Made by a program: the position numbers and the translations under genes | In this document: piece after piece, positions 8,908-19,560 of the stretch | Numbering within the stretch: position 1 is the first letter of the stretch | How the letters are laid out: each line of letters starts with the position of its first letter | The notes under the pieces: model-generated | The model's database searches: none | What the model saw: only the letters and a program-made list of their open reading frames with translations | What the model was told of the DNA's origin: nothing | Assembly: GCF_017916325.1 (NCBI RefSeq) | Contig: NC_090160.1 | Location: 396,001 to 460,000, forward strand | Reading direction: 5' to 3' | Origin: Leishmania martiniquensis | Taxonomy: Eukaryota; Euglenozoa; Kinetoplastea; Trypanosomatida; Trypanosomatidae | Length of the DNA: 64,000 nucleotides

Positions 8908-10881
8908 ATGGAATCTACGGTGTCATCGATTACCTTCCGCGAGACGGTGCAGAGCAAGGGCCGACTAGATGACCTGAAGCGAAGCGAAGAGACGGCCTCC
9001 ATCTCCATTCGGGAGGAGACCACCGCAGAGGAGTCGTCTCCCCAACTTCAGCTCAATGGAACCAATACCGGCGCTGCGCGCGATGTGAGGTCGCAGCAGG
9101 ACGACATTGAGTTTCGCATGACGGACGATGCCACGCTCAAGTCCGAGCGCAGCCTAATGTACCAGCTCGAGGACAGTCGCTCGACGAGTCACCCCCAGAG
9201 CAACGCAAGCCCCGAGCTACTCGTATCCGTGCCGCGGGAAGAAGCAGAGGCCGCTGCATCGCCGACGCCGTTGCGCCCGAGCGGTGCGGCCGCACTACAG
9301 GAGAGCGCCAGCCCCGCCGCTTCATCCAACGAGGAAAAGATCGACGAGTCGGAGGAAGCAGAGCAGGTGCCTGCAACGCAAACCAGGCCTCGTGGCACGC
9401 CAGCAGTAGCGGCCGCTGCTTCAGAAGGCGCACCAGCGAGTGCTGAGGCGGCCATCGGCGATGCCTACCCTCCTCCTCGTCGCCTGTCACGCCGCGCCGT
9501 CGAGGCTGCAAAGACGCCTCGCTCCCGGGCCGGTGCGCCAAGGACGCCGAGTAGCCGTTCGCCAAGCAGCACTTTCCGTCGGCTGGCGCAGCAGCAGCAA
9601 GCCAGTTCAGAGATGCAGGCACCTGTGGTGCCGCCGGCAGTGCCAGAGAGCGCGCGTGAGCCTTCACCGGAGACTGTGACCCTGACTACGTGGCAGCCCG
9701 ACCTCCGCACATCAACCATCAGTGAAATATCTATCGAGGAGGAGCCGACGGCGGTAGAAGATGCGCCGGTGCCCACGCCCGGCGCTACACGCTCAGAGGC
9801 TCCTGGCATGGTCGTTACAGAGCACACGCGGCACTTCTCAGGCAGCGAGTGGGAGCGTGTGGTAGCGTCTGCACTCGACAAGATGAAGCAGACAGTGGCT
9901 AGCGAGGCGGCCGCCGCGCTTGGGGTGGAGTTGCAGCACGTTCAGGTGATGAATGTTGAGGCGACGGCAACGGGCATGACTTGCGTCATCAGCGTCGGCC
10001 ACGCCCCTGGCATGACGACGAGCGAGGTCGATGAGAAGCTGAGCAGCTACCCATACGAGAAGATGATGCTGCTGTGCGACCACGATGGGCACGGTGTCGA
10101 TGATGCCCTTGCTACCTCGAAGGACGCGTCGGCCCTGGATGATGCGCCAGCCGAGACGTCCGAGCGGGAGGCACCAAGGGCTGCCGCCATGCAGGACAAG
10201 ATGTTTGCGAGGAAGCGCAGGAGGGCCAACAGGACGCAAGGTTCATTCAACGAAGCGATGCCGTCAGGCACCCACTCCGCTCAGCCGAGTGCCGCGCTCG
10301 CTCGCAAAGCGCTCAAGGGGCTTCCTGAGCTTCTCATCACGCCGCGAACCTACCAGTGCCGCTCGCCGCGCCCAGGCGCGGAGCGTAGCATGGACAGGTT
10401 GGCCATCCCCTACATGGCCACGTCCCACGAAGCTACCGATAGGCTCGGCCGTAACGGTAGTGGGCGCGTCCCGTTGCACGAGGGCGAATCCGACAGTCAG
10501 CCATTGCACATCCCGCCGCAGCACATTGAGCGTGGTGTGACGCCTCTGGTCTTCTGTCCGCGCATGGCCACCGCGGCACCGCAGCAGCAGCGCGCGATGG
10601 CGGCGCCGATGGGCGATGCTAGCGCGCACCGTTACATCAACGGTGTCGAGCATACAGCTGACACGCACTCAGTCTCGCGCCGTTCTCACTCTCGCTCCCC
10701 GAAGCAGCCGACGCTCTCCTCAGCGGCGAACTCGGCGCCCTATCAGGACGACTATGCTCTCATGACTCAAGGCGTCGAGGAGGAGTTGGCTGATGAGGAG
10801 GCGAAACTGCAGCACCACCGGGAGGACTATGATGAGGAGGACATCTCGTTCACAGTTGCCGCGCCCAATCCGTTTGTGTAA
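8908..10881 (+). CDS. Hypothetical protein with one FAZ1-like conserved domain
   Basis: A 657-residue protein. Most of it is Ser/Ala/Pro/Glu-rich and probably disordered. A compact domain at about 309-393 begins F-S-G-S-E-W, is followed by an amphipathic helix, a hydrophobic strand and a GHAPGMTTSEVDEKL segment, and ends MMLLCDHD. This spacing (F-x-G-x-x-W then alternating helix/strand) matches, from memory, the domain repeated in flagellum attachment zone protein 1 and related trypanosomatid flagellar proteins. Only one copy is visible here. The tail is acidic (DEEAKL, DYDEEDISF). A flagellar or cytoskeletal location is inference. The 3' flank carries the left copy of the 686-bp repeat. Confidence 0.75.
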   Translation: MESTVSSITFRETVQSKGRLDDLKRSEETASISIREETTAEESSPQLQLNGTNTGAARDVRSQQDDIEFRMTDDATLKSERSLMYQLEDSRSTSHPQSNASPELLVSVPREEAEAAASPTPLRPSGAAALQESASPAASSNEEKIDESEEAEQVPATQTRPRGTPAVAAAASEGAPASAEAAIGDAYPPPRRLSRRAVEAAKTPRSRAGAPRTPSSRSPSSTFRRLAQQQQASSEMQAPVVPPAVPESAREPSPETVTLTTWQPDLRTSTISEISIEEEPTAVEDAPVPTPGATRSEAPGMVVTEHTRHFSGSEWERVVASALDKMKQTVASEAAAALGVELQHVQVMNVEATATGMTCVISVGHAPGMTTSEVDEKLSSYPYEKMMLLCDHDGHGVDDALATSKDASALDDAPAETSEREAPRAAAMQDKMFARKRRRANRTQGSFNEAMPSGTHSAQPSAALARKALKGLPELLITPRTYQCRSPRPGAERSMDRLAIPYMATSHEATDRLGRNGSGRVPLHEGESDSQPLHIPPQHIERGVTPLVFCPRMATAAPQQQRAMAAPMGDASAHRYINGVEHTADTHSVSRRSHSRSPKQPTLSSAANSAPYQDDYALMTQGVEEELADEEAKLQHHREDYDEEDISFTVAAPNPFV

Positions 10882-13800
10882 GTCGATACGAACGGCTGAT
10901 AGGTAAGGGAAAGTGCCGTCGGCGCAGGCCGCCCCGGGGGAAGGGGATAACGCGTTCTCCCCTGGTGCACCCCCATCTCTTTCTGTTCGTCGGCGCCCGG
11001 TCACGCCTCTCTCCATGCCCCTCCGCTGTACCTCAGGTCTGGCGCACGCACCCACACACACTCTCTCTCTATGCGTTTCTCTCTGAAGGGTGAAAAATGT
11101 GGCGGAGCCCGACGAGTGCCCGCCTCCCCGCGGAGGGTCGAATCGCTCGAAAATGAGAGCGAAAAGCTAAAGAAGCAGCGGCGAGCGGCGGATGGGGCGG
11201 CCCACCCTCCTGATGACGTTCTGTATATGTGTGGAGGAACATCTGGTGCACGTGCATGTGCGTATCTATCTATATCTATCTATCTATATATATATATATG
11301 CGACAGCGCCTCTCTCTTCTGCTGCCCTTGTCCTTCTGCCTCTTCCTTCCGTTGCGTTGTGCACCCCACTCCTCCTTTTCACATGTGACCGTCAGTGTGC
11401 TGACGTGAGGAGTGACGTGTACGCGGGGAGGGGGGAGGGGTCCTTGTCTCGACCATTTTGAGTGCATTGATACATATATATATATACGTGTGTGTGTGTG
11501 GTAAGTGATGGGTGGGCGACGGTAGATGGAGTGCTGCAAGGCATGCCTGCGCCTCTGCTCCCTCCCATCTCTGCCCTCTTGCGCCCTTCCCCTCTGTGCG
11601 TGCATGCGTGTGTGTGTGGTTGTGTGCGTGTGCGGTCCCCTCTGTCAGTTTCTCTGTTTCCGTCCCCTTCGCTCCGTCGCCATTTCCTGTACCGGCCCCT
11701 TCTCGCGTCTCGCTCACGCTCTCGTTCCCCCCACCCCCCGAGACGTCTATCCCGCCGACGGCGCCGGCCATCTCTGCATGCGGGTATCCTCAGGAGTTGA
11801 GTGGCTCCCCTCCTCCCTCTCCCCCTTCGCTCTTTCGCGGGGAATCTGCACAGTCCACCTTCCCCCCTCCCCACTCGCGTAAAGGCCCGCAGACTCTCTC
11901 GAGCGCTGGCGAGCCGGTGTGGGCTGGCGGCTGTGCAGCAGAGGCGTGCGGACTCGGCCGCGTTTCTTTTTTTTCTTGTGGCATCCGCCCACCGCGACTC
12001 GCGCCGGTGACTGAGCAGGCACACACAAAAGAAGCGATATGCGCACGCACGCATTGCGCGTTCTTTTTTCTGTTTCGTTCCTTTCGTTTCGCGGCACTGC
12101 GGCGGCTTCAGAGGGCAATACCTACGCGGTGCATGCAGCCGAACCGCTATGGCCTGAGCGACGCGAAGCGGCGTTGTCGGGGGCCCCCGGTACCTTTTTT
12201 CACCATGGCGATGGTGTGCAGGAGGCAGATGCGGTGAGGTCGCACGCGCGTGATGCGCTGACGTTGTCCGTCGCAGAGCGGACCCGCTGCGAGAGGAATC
12301 GAGCAGAAACAACGCACAATCGTCACACCCTCTCTTTTTCTCGTCCCCTCTTCTCATCGTCGATCGCGCGTGAATGTGTGTGAGTGTGTGTGTCTTTGTG
12401 TCCGGGCTGCTCATTGCCCTTCCCGTCCTCCTGCGCTTTGCTTCTCTGTAGAAATGTGTAGGCGTAGATGTACATCTCACTGGCTGGCACGCTCTCCTGT
12501 ATCTCTCTCTCGTTATTGCCTTCGTCTTCAGCGGCCTGCGTGTGAGAATGTGGTGTGCAGATTCTCCGGTAGGCTGTCATTGCACCTCTTTGGCGGGTAT
12601 CACTGGCGCAGTCGCGCGGCTGTTTTCCACTTTTTGTTTTTTTTCGTTCTGCCTCCCCTCTCTCTGTACGATCTCTTCACCACCACCCCCCTCTTACCTC
12701 TCTCTCTCTGTCGACCCTTCCCCCCCCCACTCTCTTACCTCTCGCCTCCTTCCGTTGAGATCCGCGTCTGCCGCGGGCAGCGTTTTTCGTCGCCTCCTCC
12801 CCCCCCACGCACACACACACACGCACGCACGCTTCCCCTTCCTCCTCCGCTTTGCTTGGTGAGGGAGAAGGGGAAGTGTGTGTCAGGGCGGCGGGGCGGG
12901 GGGAGGGGGGGAATGTCCTGTCGTTGTGGCGGGCGGTGCTGTGGCGGCACGCCCTCTCTCGTGTCGAAGCGTGTCTGTGCGCTTCTCGTGTCGAGGTCGC
13001 CTCCCCGCCAGGTGGCCAAATTTTCCCTGTGGGTTGAGGGCGGAACATTTTATTTTCTTCTCAACGCTCGCTTTGGTGCCATCGCGGCGCCAGCCTCCTC
13101 TCCCCCTTCTCCGTTTCAAAGAGAAAGAGCTGAGGTAGACGTGCCATCCGTCTTCGTGGGCAGCTGTCTCGTGCAACGTCAAAGGGGGCGGGCGGGGCGG
13201 GGGGGCACAAGGAAAGTGAAGGCCTCCCCTCACACCTCACTTGATGTTGCAGCATGCAAGAGGAGAGAGCTAGAAGCAATGTGGGGGTATCTTATGGTGT
13301 GTGCAGCCGTCTCGGGGGGAGGGGGAGGGGGAGCAGCGGCCGTACGTCTTCAGACACGGCCGCCGGGAAAAGAAGGGAGCGAGGTGAGTATCTCCGGCCC
13401 CTTTCATTTCCTCACCGCGACTGCCCGCCCTTCCCCCCCCGCCCCCAATCCTTCCGTCTCACCTCTTGCCCCCTCTCTCTCTCTGACTGTGGCAGCTCGG
13501 AGAAAAAAATGTCTCTTGCGCATGTCGAAGAGGCTCTTGTATCAGCAAGTGTGCGCCTGCGATGCGCGCAGCAGCGTAACGTGGCATTGCGCTTGCCCCA
13601 TGCTTCCGGTGTCGGCGCGCGTATCGGTCATTCTCGAGGAGGTGAAGCCGCTCGTCGTCAGCTCCGTCACCCGGCTGGGCGGAGGAGAGGGGTGGGGGTG
13701 CGCTTCACCCGCTGAAGGCGAATGCGCGCTCACCCTTCCCCGTGAGCCCTCTTCTTCATCCCCTGCGAGTCGCCACCATGTGACCCTGTGTCTCCCCATC

Positions 13801-14241
13801 ACCTCCTTCCCTGGCCTCATCAGCCACGATACGCACACGCCTCACTGTTGCGTAGTCCACAGCACATACGAAAGGAGCAATCGCAAAGAAAAGGCGCGAG
13901 CGGTGGACGAAACCTTTTCTCGCAACGCAGGACCGCCCCTCGTTATCGTCACAGCTCTCGCTGTTCTCTCTCTCTCTTCCTCCTCCCTTGCTCCCCCCAC
14001 CGCCCTCTCCTTCACCTATTGTAACCCACGCCGCGACCATACCGAAGAGCTTGTGTGCACACACGCACACACACGCGCTCGCGCGACACGGCAACAAGCA
14101 GGCTGAGAGCTACACAAAGACGATACCGGGTGCAGAAGTGCACCTTGGGCAGTTGCGAGACGGCAGCGAAGAAGGACAACCCCGCTGTCGCGCCGTCACT
14201 GGCGCCGTTGCGCCTCCTCCCCACCCCCCACCCCCAAGCCC
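10882..14241. other. Long intergenic spacer with repeat copy A
   Basis: A 3.4-kb gap, unusually long for the left unit. It contains (TATC)n/(TA)n at about 11,265-11,300, another (TA)n/(TG)n patch at about 11,470-11,500, the 686-bp repeat copy at 11,606-12,291, strong pyrimidine tracts at about 12,640-12,760 and a (CA)n run near 12,810-12,825. The long open frames here (for example through 12,370-14,106) are low-complexity, Cys/Ser/Pro/Arg-rich and not protein-like. Confidence 0.6.
11606..12291 (+). repeat. 686-bp dispersed repeat, copy A
   Basis: Read by hand against the reverse complement of 49,883-50,568 the two match over exactly 686 bases with three substitutions that I could find and no indels (about 99.6% identity). 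Both edges are sharp: flanks differ immediately outside apart from short (TG)n at the left edge. The copy contains a 12-bp GC palindrome near 12,178 and no convincing ORF. It sits downstream of the FAZ-like gene in the sense of transcription. Whether it belongs to a known Leishmania repeat family is not decidable here. Confidence 0.95.
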
Positions 14242-16773
14242 ATGTCGACCCTGGAGTTCGATGAGGTCGACTCGGAGGTCGAGTTGAGCCTGTCTATCCA
14301 TACCGAAAAGTTGCAGCGTGCGAAGTACCCGGGCACTGTGGAGGATGCCGTGGTGTCCGCAGCAGCGCCTAAGCAGCTGGGCGGTATATCCACCAACGAG
14401 ACACCACGACTGCCCGAGACGCGTGGTCCGGGACACACACCCCGTGAGAGAGCTGGGGAAAACGGCCCGCCTCCGCAGCGGACGCCAAGCCGCCTCTCGT
14501 TGCGCAACGGCACACCGCGGCAGCGCGACGACATGCCGACGCAAGACGCGAAGGGGGTACTAGGCTCATCAATGCGTAACACGCAAGCGGCCTCGAAGGC
14601 ACGCGCGTCTCTTGCGCAGAGCTACCGTTCCGTTCAGTTTGTCGTCGGTGAGGATGCGACCGACACCACCAGCATCCTATTTCAGGCAGAAGCCTCCATG
14701 CGCAGTCGCAACCCTATAGAGCCAAGCATCGACCTGCAGACATACACGGACGGCAGTGACATCAACTTCGACGTTGAGCAGTCGCAGGCGGCGGCGTTGA
14801 TCCGCAGCGGTGCTGCCACCAGATCGGCGAGCCTGCGCTTCGACGTGGAGTCGACGAATGACGCAACACACCACAGCACCATCAGCCGCTTCTCCATCGA
14901 GGGAGACGAGCCGGAGCCGAAGCAGGGGGCGGCGCCGGTCAAGGCGCCGAAGATCAAGAGCGACAAGTTGAGGAAGAAGCAGATGGCATGGGGTACTCGC
15001 CCCAGTGTCGAACGCGAGGAGAACAGCCCTCGGAAAGCGGCATCGAGCCGGGTGGTGTACGGCAAAGTGAAGCCTATAGAGTACATTAGCTGGAGCGAGA
15101 AGCGGCGTCGTGCTCAACGAGCCGAGGCGGAGTGGCGCGCGCAAGTGCTTCGGGAGCGCAGGCTGTACATGGGTGAGCGCGCATGGGAAGCCAATAAGCC
15201 GAGTCCGCGCGCCCGACGCACGAGCAGTGAGAGCGCCGCCTACGCGCTGAAGCAGCAGCAAGAAATGAAGAAGGAGGAAGCCGACAAGCGCCGGCGCGCC
15301 ATGAACGCGCGTCCGTGGCGCACGAACAGCGCTACCCCGAACAAGTGGCGCTCAGTCAGCCGCACGAAGCGGAGGCGCTGGTCCGCACCACCGAGCGCGC
15401 GCAGCGAAGGCGTCGCCATGGGTGAATGGCGGGCAGCGCCGTTGATGATACCGCAAGAAGGGCAGGCGGGTGACAAGGCCCCTGCCAACCTCGCAGAGAA
15501 CCTGTTAGCCTCGTCCACGTCCTCAGAGGAGCATGGCAACTCTGCCGCGGGGATGCGATACGGGCGTCCCCGCTCGCCGGTATTCAACCGTCTCGACGAC
15601 GCCAAGTTTGTCACGCCAGCACCTGTGCTCAAAGCCCCTCTGGAGGTCATGGGCGAGGAGCTTGAGGACTGGACATACACCGTGAACCAGCAGCGCAACC
15701 TGCAGGCGATGGCGCAGGTGATGCGGGCGCGCGAGCGAACACTTGTGCAGCTGGTGAACCAGCTCAAGACACACAGTAGCGTGATGATGCGGCTCAACAA
15801 GAATTTGTATGGTGCTCGCGACCACTACATGCAGCAGCATGGCGGTGACGTGGGGGGGGCGGCTCTCATTCCACGCAAATCGAAGACGCCCCAATCGCCG
15901 GGCCGCACGAAAGCCGGCGGCTCGCCCGGGGCTGCCCGTCTCTACAAGGAGGAGCGGCACCGGGCGACAGACTACTACGCAATGAAAATGAGCGGCTCCG
16001 GGCCCCGACCGGTGAGTGTGCTCAGTGATGACGAGCTCTCCGACAGCGAGAGAGAAAGAAATGCGAAGGTACTGGAGAGTTGGCGCGTCGAGCGCGCGGT
16101 CTTACGAGAGGAGAAGGTCCGCATGGTGCGCTTCCACCGAGACCTCGTCTATCAGATGCGTCGCGGCAGCAATATCAAGGATATCGCGGTCACGCAGCCC
16201 ACGAGCGCGCGTGGGCCTCTAGAGCGCGCAGCTGCCGGCACCGAGACGGCAGCTGATGTGGACGGGTACGACCGCTTACGAGGCCTTCGCATGCAGACAC
16301 AGCGTGCCCTCGTAGAGGCGGCGAATGCGAAGAAGGTGTATGAGGCGACGCTGCGCATGGCGGCCACGATGAGTGAGCGCTACAACCCCTCCTCCGCTGA
16401 GGTGGAAGGCACGAAGGAGTGGTGGAATACGGCGCGAGAGAAGTATGTCTCATCGCTGCAGGAGCTGCAGCAGTCTGTGAATGAGGCACGGCCGCTGCTG
16501 GAGCGGGCGAATGCGCTGAAGGCGCTCCGCGAGAAAAAGGTCACCACATTACTTGATGAAAGGGCCACGGAGGACCTGCAAGAGTACAGTGACGCAGTCC
16601 TTGCCGTGCGCATGCAGACAGACCGTGCTCAAGCGCTCGCCGAAGCCGCTGCGAATCATGAGCTGCACGTGGTGGGATCGGTGGCCACACCGAAACCCGG
16701 GACGTCGCAGGCAACCACCCCGTGTGTCACCTCCTCAAACGGCGACGATGTGTACGCACGATGGACGCCTTGA
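14242..16773 (+). CDS. Hypothetical coiled-coil protein
   Basis: An 843-residue protein I do not recognise. The N-terminus is acidic (TLEFDEVDSEVELSLSI). Residues about 230-400 are strongly basic with many Arg/Lys and Trp (repeated short PWRTNS/KWRSVS-like segments). Helical and coiled-coil stretches lie at about 473-535, 600-650, 680-715 and 725-810. Codon use is strongly GC-biased and uniform. A microtubule or cytoskeleton association would fit the mix of basic linker and coiled coils, but no motif proves it. The start chosen is the first ATG after the pyrimidine/CA-rich spacer. Confidence 0.82.
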   Translation: MSTLEFDEVDSEVELSLSIHTEKLQRAKYPGTVEDAVVSAAAPKQLGGISTNETPRLPETRGPGHTPRERAGENGPPPQRTPSRLSLRNGTPRQRDDMPTQDAKGVLGSSMRNTQAASKARASLAQSYRSVQFVVGEDATDTTSILFQAEASMRSRNPIEPSIDLQTYTDGSDINFDVEQSQAAALIRSGAATRSASLRFDVESTNDATHHSTISRFSIEGDEPEPKQGAAPVKAPKIKSDKLRKKQMAWGTRPSVEREENSPRKAASSRVVYGKVKPIEYISWSEKRRRAQRAEAEWRAQVLRERRLYMGERAWEANKPSPRARRTSSESAAYALKQQQEMKKEEADKRRRAMNARPWRTNSATPNKWRSVSRTKRRRWSAPPSARSEGVAMGEWRAAPLMIPQEGQAGDKAPANLAENLLASSTSSEEHGNSAAGMRYGRPRSPVFNRLDDAKFVTPAPVLKAPLEVMGEELEDWTYTVNQQRNLQAMAQVMRARERTLVQLVNQLKTHSSVMMRLNKNLYGARDHYMQQHGGDVGGAALIPRKSKTPQSPGRTKAGGSPGAARLYKEERHRATDYYAMKMSGSGPRPVSVLSDDELSDSERERNAKVLESWRVERAVLREEKVRMVRFHRDLVYQMRRGSNIKDIAVTQPTSARGPLERAAAGTETAADVDGYDRLRGLRMQTQRALVEAANAKKVYEATLRMAATMSERYNPSSAEVEGTKEWWNTAREKYVSSLQELQQSVNEARPLLERANALKALREKKVTTLLDERATEDLQEYSDAVLAVRMQTDRAQALAEAAANHELHVVGSVATPKPGTSQATTPCVTSSNGDDVYARWTP

Positions 16774-18231
16774 AGGTCGTGAAGCACGCACGCTACAGCA
16801 CTCACGCCAGCGGCGGCAAGAAGGTGAGAGGGAGCGCTGGAGAGCAGAAGAAGCAAAGCACTCCGCGCCGTGCGACACTGTGCAACGACGCACACAAATG
16901 CTGCTGTGTGCATAAGCGCGCGGCTTCGGCGTCTCTGGGTCTCTCCTCTCGGGCGTAGGACGAGATCGAGGGAGGGGATGAGGGGCGGGAGGCTGCTGCT
17001 GCTGCCTGGCGGATATTCTCTCTACGTCTCTGCCTCTCTCGAGGCGCACGTGAAGAGGAGGAGGGGAGACGGATGGGACGCGACATGGCATAAAGGCACC
17101 GCTGTTTCTTCATATTGGCTTAGCGCTCTTTTTTTTTGCTCTCCGTTAATTTCGGACGCGTGCGCCGAGCGCGCGACCCTTTTGCTTCTCCGTTTTCGTT
17201 TTCGATTCTCCTCGCCAGTGTGTGTGTGTGTGCTGCTTCCCGTTGTGGTGCGTTCTCTCTCTCCCTTTGCCTCTTTCGCCATGCTCTCTTCTTTCTCCCC
17301 GATCGCGAAGAGGCCTGTCATCTCCTCACCCTCCCTCTCCTCCATCGATTCCGAAAGTGTGCGCGTAGGAGAAGGCAATCGAACGTTGGTGTTGCCTAGT
17401 TTTTGTTTTTATTTTTCGTTTCGCTCTTTGTCTTCCCCGCAGCACCATCACCTTTGGCTCGAGTGTTTCCCACCCGCTCTGCCCCCCCCATCTCTCTCTC
17501 CAGTCGTGCGTGCAGTAGAGGCGTGCCATCATCCTTGGCAATAAAATTGTGTGAGCGGGAGGGAGTGAGAAGAGGGGAAGGGGAAGTAACGCGGAGGCAT
17601 CGGCGTTGCGCGATGCAGCGTGGGCGGAAACGCTAAAAGGTGGAGGGGGCACGCCTTCGGTCACCCGTAGAGGCAATGCACGTGTACGGCTCCATGCGCG
17701 GGTGCATGCAGCCCCCACCACACTTCTTTTTGCGTCCCCTTTGCAGTTCGTCTCCTCCCGCTGCGCCTGTAAAGTGTCGCATGAGAAAGCAAAGACGTAG
17801 ACTGACGCGGGGCGAGTGCAAGGCGACGACGGCAGAAGACGCCTGCGCAAGTAGCTTCCCCACCCACCCCACCCCCGTTCTGTGCGTCCCAACCACCACG
17901 ACGCATGTCTCGCTGCCACCAACCAGTGTCCTGGCAATCACATCCGCTCTCTCTCTCCTTCTCCCCACCCCTCGCACAGCTCTTTCCAGCTTCCCCTCCC
18001 CCCCCCGGTGTCTCGCTCTCCCTGTGTGTACGTGGTCTGCCTTGCGTGTATACTTCAGCACATCGTCACCTGACACGACGAAATACACTCCCTGCCGAGA
18101 CCCGCGCCAATTTCTGCTCGCTTGGTTCACATTTTTTCCCCACTTGTAAGGCCTTTCTTTCTCTCTCCCTGTCCCTGTAACTGCACCTTACGTTGTTTAT
18201 ATCTGACACACACACAGACACACACACAGCA
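16774..18231. other. Intergenic spacer
   Basis: Gap of 1.46 kb. It has a T8 run and pyrimidine-rich blocks at about 17,130-17,350 and 17,940-18,010. No ORF with protein-like composition was found on either strand. Confidence 0.5.
18151..18217 (+). promoter_or_regulatory. Candidate polypyrimidine tract and spliced-leader acceptor
   Basis: A 27-base C/T-rich tract at 18,151-18,177 is followed by an AG-poor stretch and then AG at 18,216-18,217 (a second AG at 18,228-18,229). Use of the first would give a 14-base leader before the ATG at 18,232. Acceptor choice is inference. Confidence 0.35.
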
Positions 18232-19560
18232 ATGCCCGCCAAACAGAAGAAGGGGCGTGGAAAGACAGTAAACCTCTTCGAATTCAATGAGGACTACATC
18301 CCTGAGGAGGCCCTCGACTGGGCCGAGGATGACTGGATGACGGCGGAGCAGGTTGGCGAGGCGAAGCTGTCCGAGAAGCTTGCGAAGCAGCGGCAGGAGT
18401 ACAGTCGCGTGGCCAACAACGCATTAGACCAACAGGAGAGCTTTCGCACGGCGGCCATGTCAGAGCAGAAGAGGTGCTTCACCATTGACGACCTGCAGCC
18501 GCCGTACGTGGCCCATTTCGGTAACCTGCGCAATGGTACGACCGAAGAGGACTTCCTCTCCCTATTCAACCGCGATGCCATCGCCACCCACCGCCTCATC
18601 CACCAGGACGGTAAGTCCTTTGCGTTCGTCGAGTTCGTCTCCGCGCAGGCGCTGACAGTGGCGCTGTCCTTAGACCAGACCTTTCAGCGCGGCCGCCGCA
18701 TGTACGTCGACCTCGCCACACAAAAACAGGTGGAGCGACTGCTTAACCGCAACACGAACGAGCGCCCGAGCATTTCACGTGACGCCACTGGCCAGCAGCA
18801 ACCCGGCGGTCTCGCCGCCATGGGGCTGTCCCGCGACGTTTTCGGCGGGCACCAGCCCGAGGAGCAGCCGGGAATGCCGGCAATGGGCAGCCGCTCGAAC
18901 TTCGGCTCCCGCGTTGACCTCCACAGCCTCAGCGACCTGTCGCGCGACATGCTAGGTTCGGCGGTGCAGCAGGCATCACCCACGTCGGGCAGCCCCATGT
19001 GCGGCGCCGTCTACCCACTGAACCTCCGCAACTGGCGCAGTGACACCCCAGAGCAGCAGCCCGACTTTGCCATTCCGCGCGAGAATGGCCGCAGCGAGGA
19101 TAGTGGCGACCGCCGCGCTGGCAACCTGCGCCGCAGCAGCAGCCAGGTAAGCCCGGCAGCCCCGGCGGTGCCGCCGGAGCCGAAGCCGAATCCGTTCGCC
19201 GGGGAGACGGGCAACTGGCGCGACGCCCCCCGCGCGGAGGCGCCAAAGATGGAGGCGATGCCGGCCGTCCCTGCCGAAGGTGACGCGACGGCGCCGAGCG
19301 AGCGAAAGACAGAGGAGAGCAACGCCGACGCAGCCAGCAGTCCGAATAGCAACGGTCGTGGCCGCGGCGGAGGCGGCCTCGGTCGTGGCGGCGGTCGCGG
19401 CGGCCGCGGTGTCGCAGGCGCCGGTGACAGGAGCTCCTTCGGCGGCGAGAGGAGTGGGTTTGGGGGTGAGCGCAGCGGCTTTGGTGGCGATAGAATCGCA
19501 CCGCCAAAGCCGTCGGGTCTGGTGAACACAGACAAGTGGGCTGATCTGCGCCGCAGCTAA
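18232..19560 (+). CDS. RRM/RGG RNA-binding protein, eIF4B/eIF4H-like
   Basis: A 442-residue protein with one RRM at about 91-163: RNP2 VAHFGNL at 93-99 and RNP1 KSFAFVEF at 128-135. The phrase PPYVAHFGNL preceding the RRM and the later NPFAGETGNWRD segment resemble eIF4B/eIF4H-type proteins; the assignment to that family is inference. The C-terminal quarter is Gly/Arg-rich (RGG-like at about 380-405) with three FGGxR repeats, then a conserved-looking end TDKWADLRR. Expected in cytoplasmic mRNA binding or translation. ATG 18,232 is preferred over an in-frame ATG at 18,193 because the latter adds only a Thr/His CA-repeat translation. Last gene of the left unit, next to the convergence zone. Confidence 0.88.
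   Translation: MPAKQKKGRGKTVNLFEFNEDYIPEEALDWAEDDWMTAEQVGEAKLSEKLAKQRQEYSRVANNALDQQESFRTAAMSEQKRCFTIDDLQPPYVAHFGNLRNGTTEEDFLSLFNRDAIATHRLIHQDGKSFAFVEFVSAQALTVALSLDQTFQRGRRMYVDLATQKQVERLLNRNTNERPSISRDATGQQQPGGLAAMGLSRDVFGGHQPEEQPGMPAMGSRSNFGSRVDLHSLSDLSRDMLGSAVQQASPTSGSPMCGAVYPLNLRNWRSDTPEQQPDFAIPRENGRSEDSGDRRAGNLRRSSSQVSPAAPAVPPEPKPNPFAGETGNWRDAPRAEAPKMEAMPAVPAEGDATAPSERKTEESNADAASSPNSNGRGRGGGGLGRGGGRGGRGVAGAGDRSSFGGERSGFGGERSGFGGDRIAPPKPSGLVNTDKWADLRRS

Noticed and set aside
12370..14106. Long + strand open frame (578 codons) after repeat copy A
   Set aside because: Composition is Cys/Ser/Pro/Arg-rich with CA/TG-repeat peptides and no domain sense; it looks like GC-rich spacer lacking stops.
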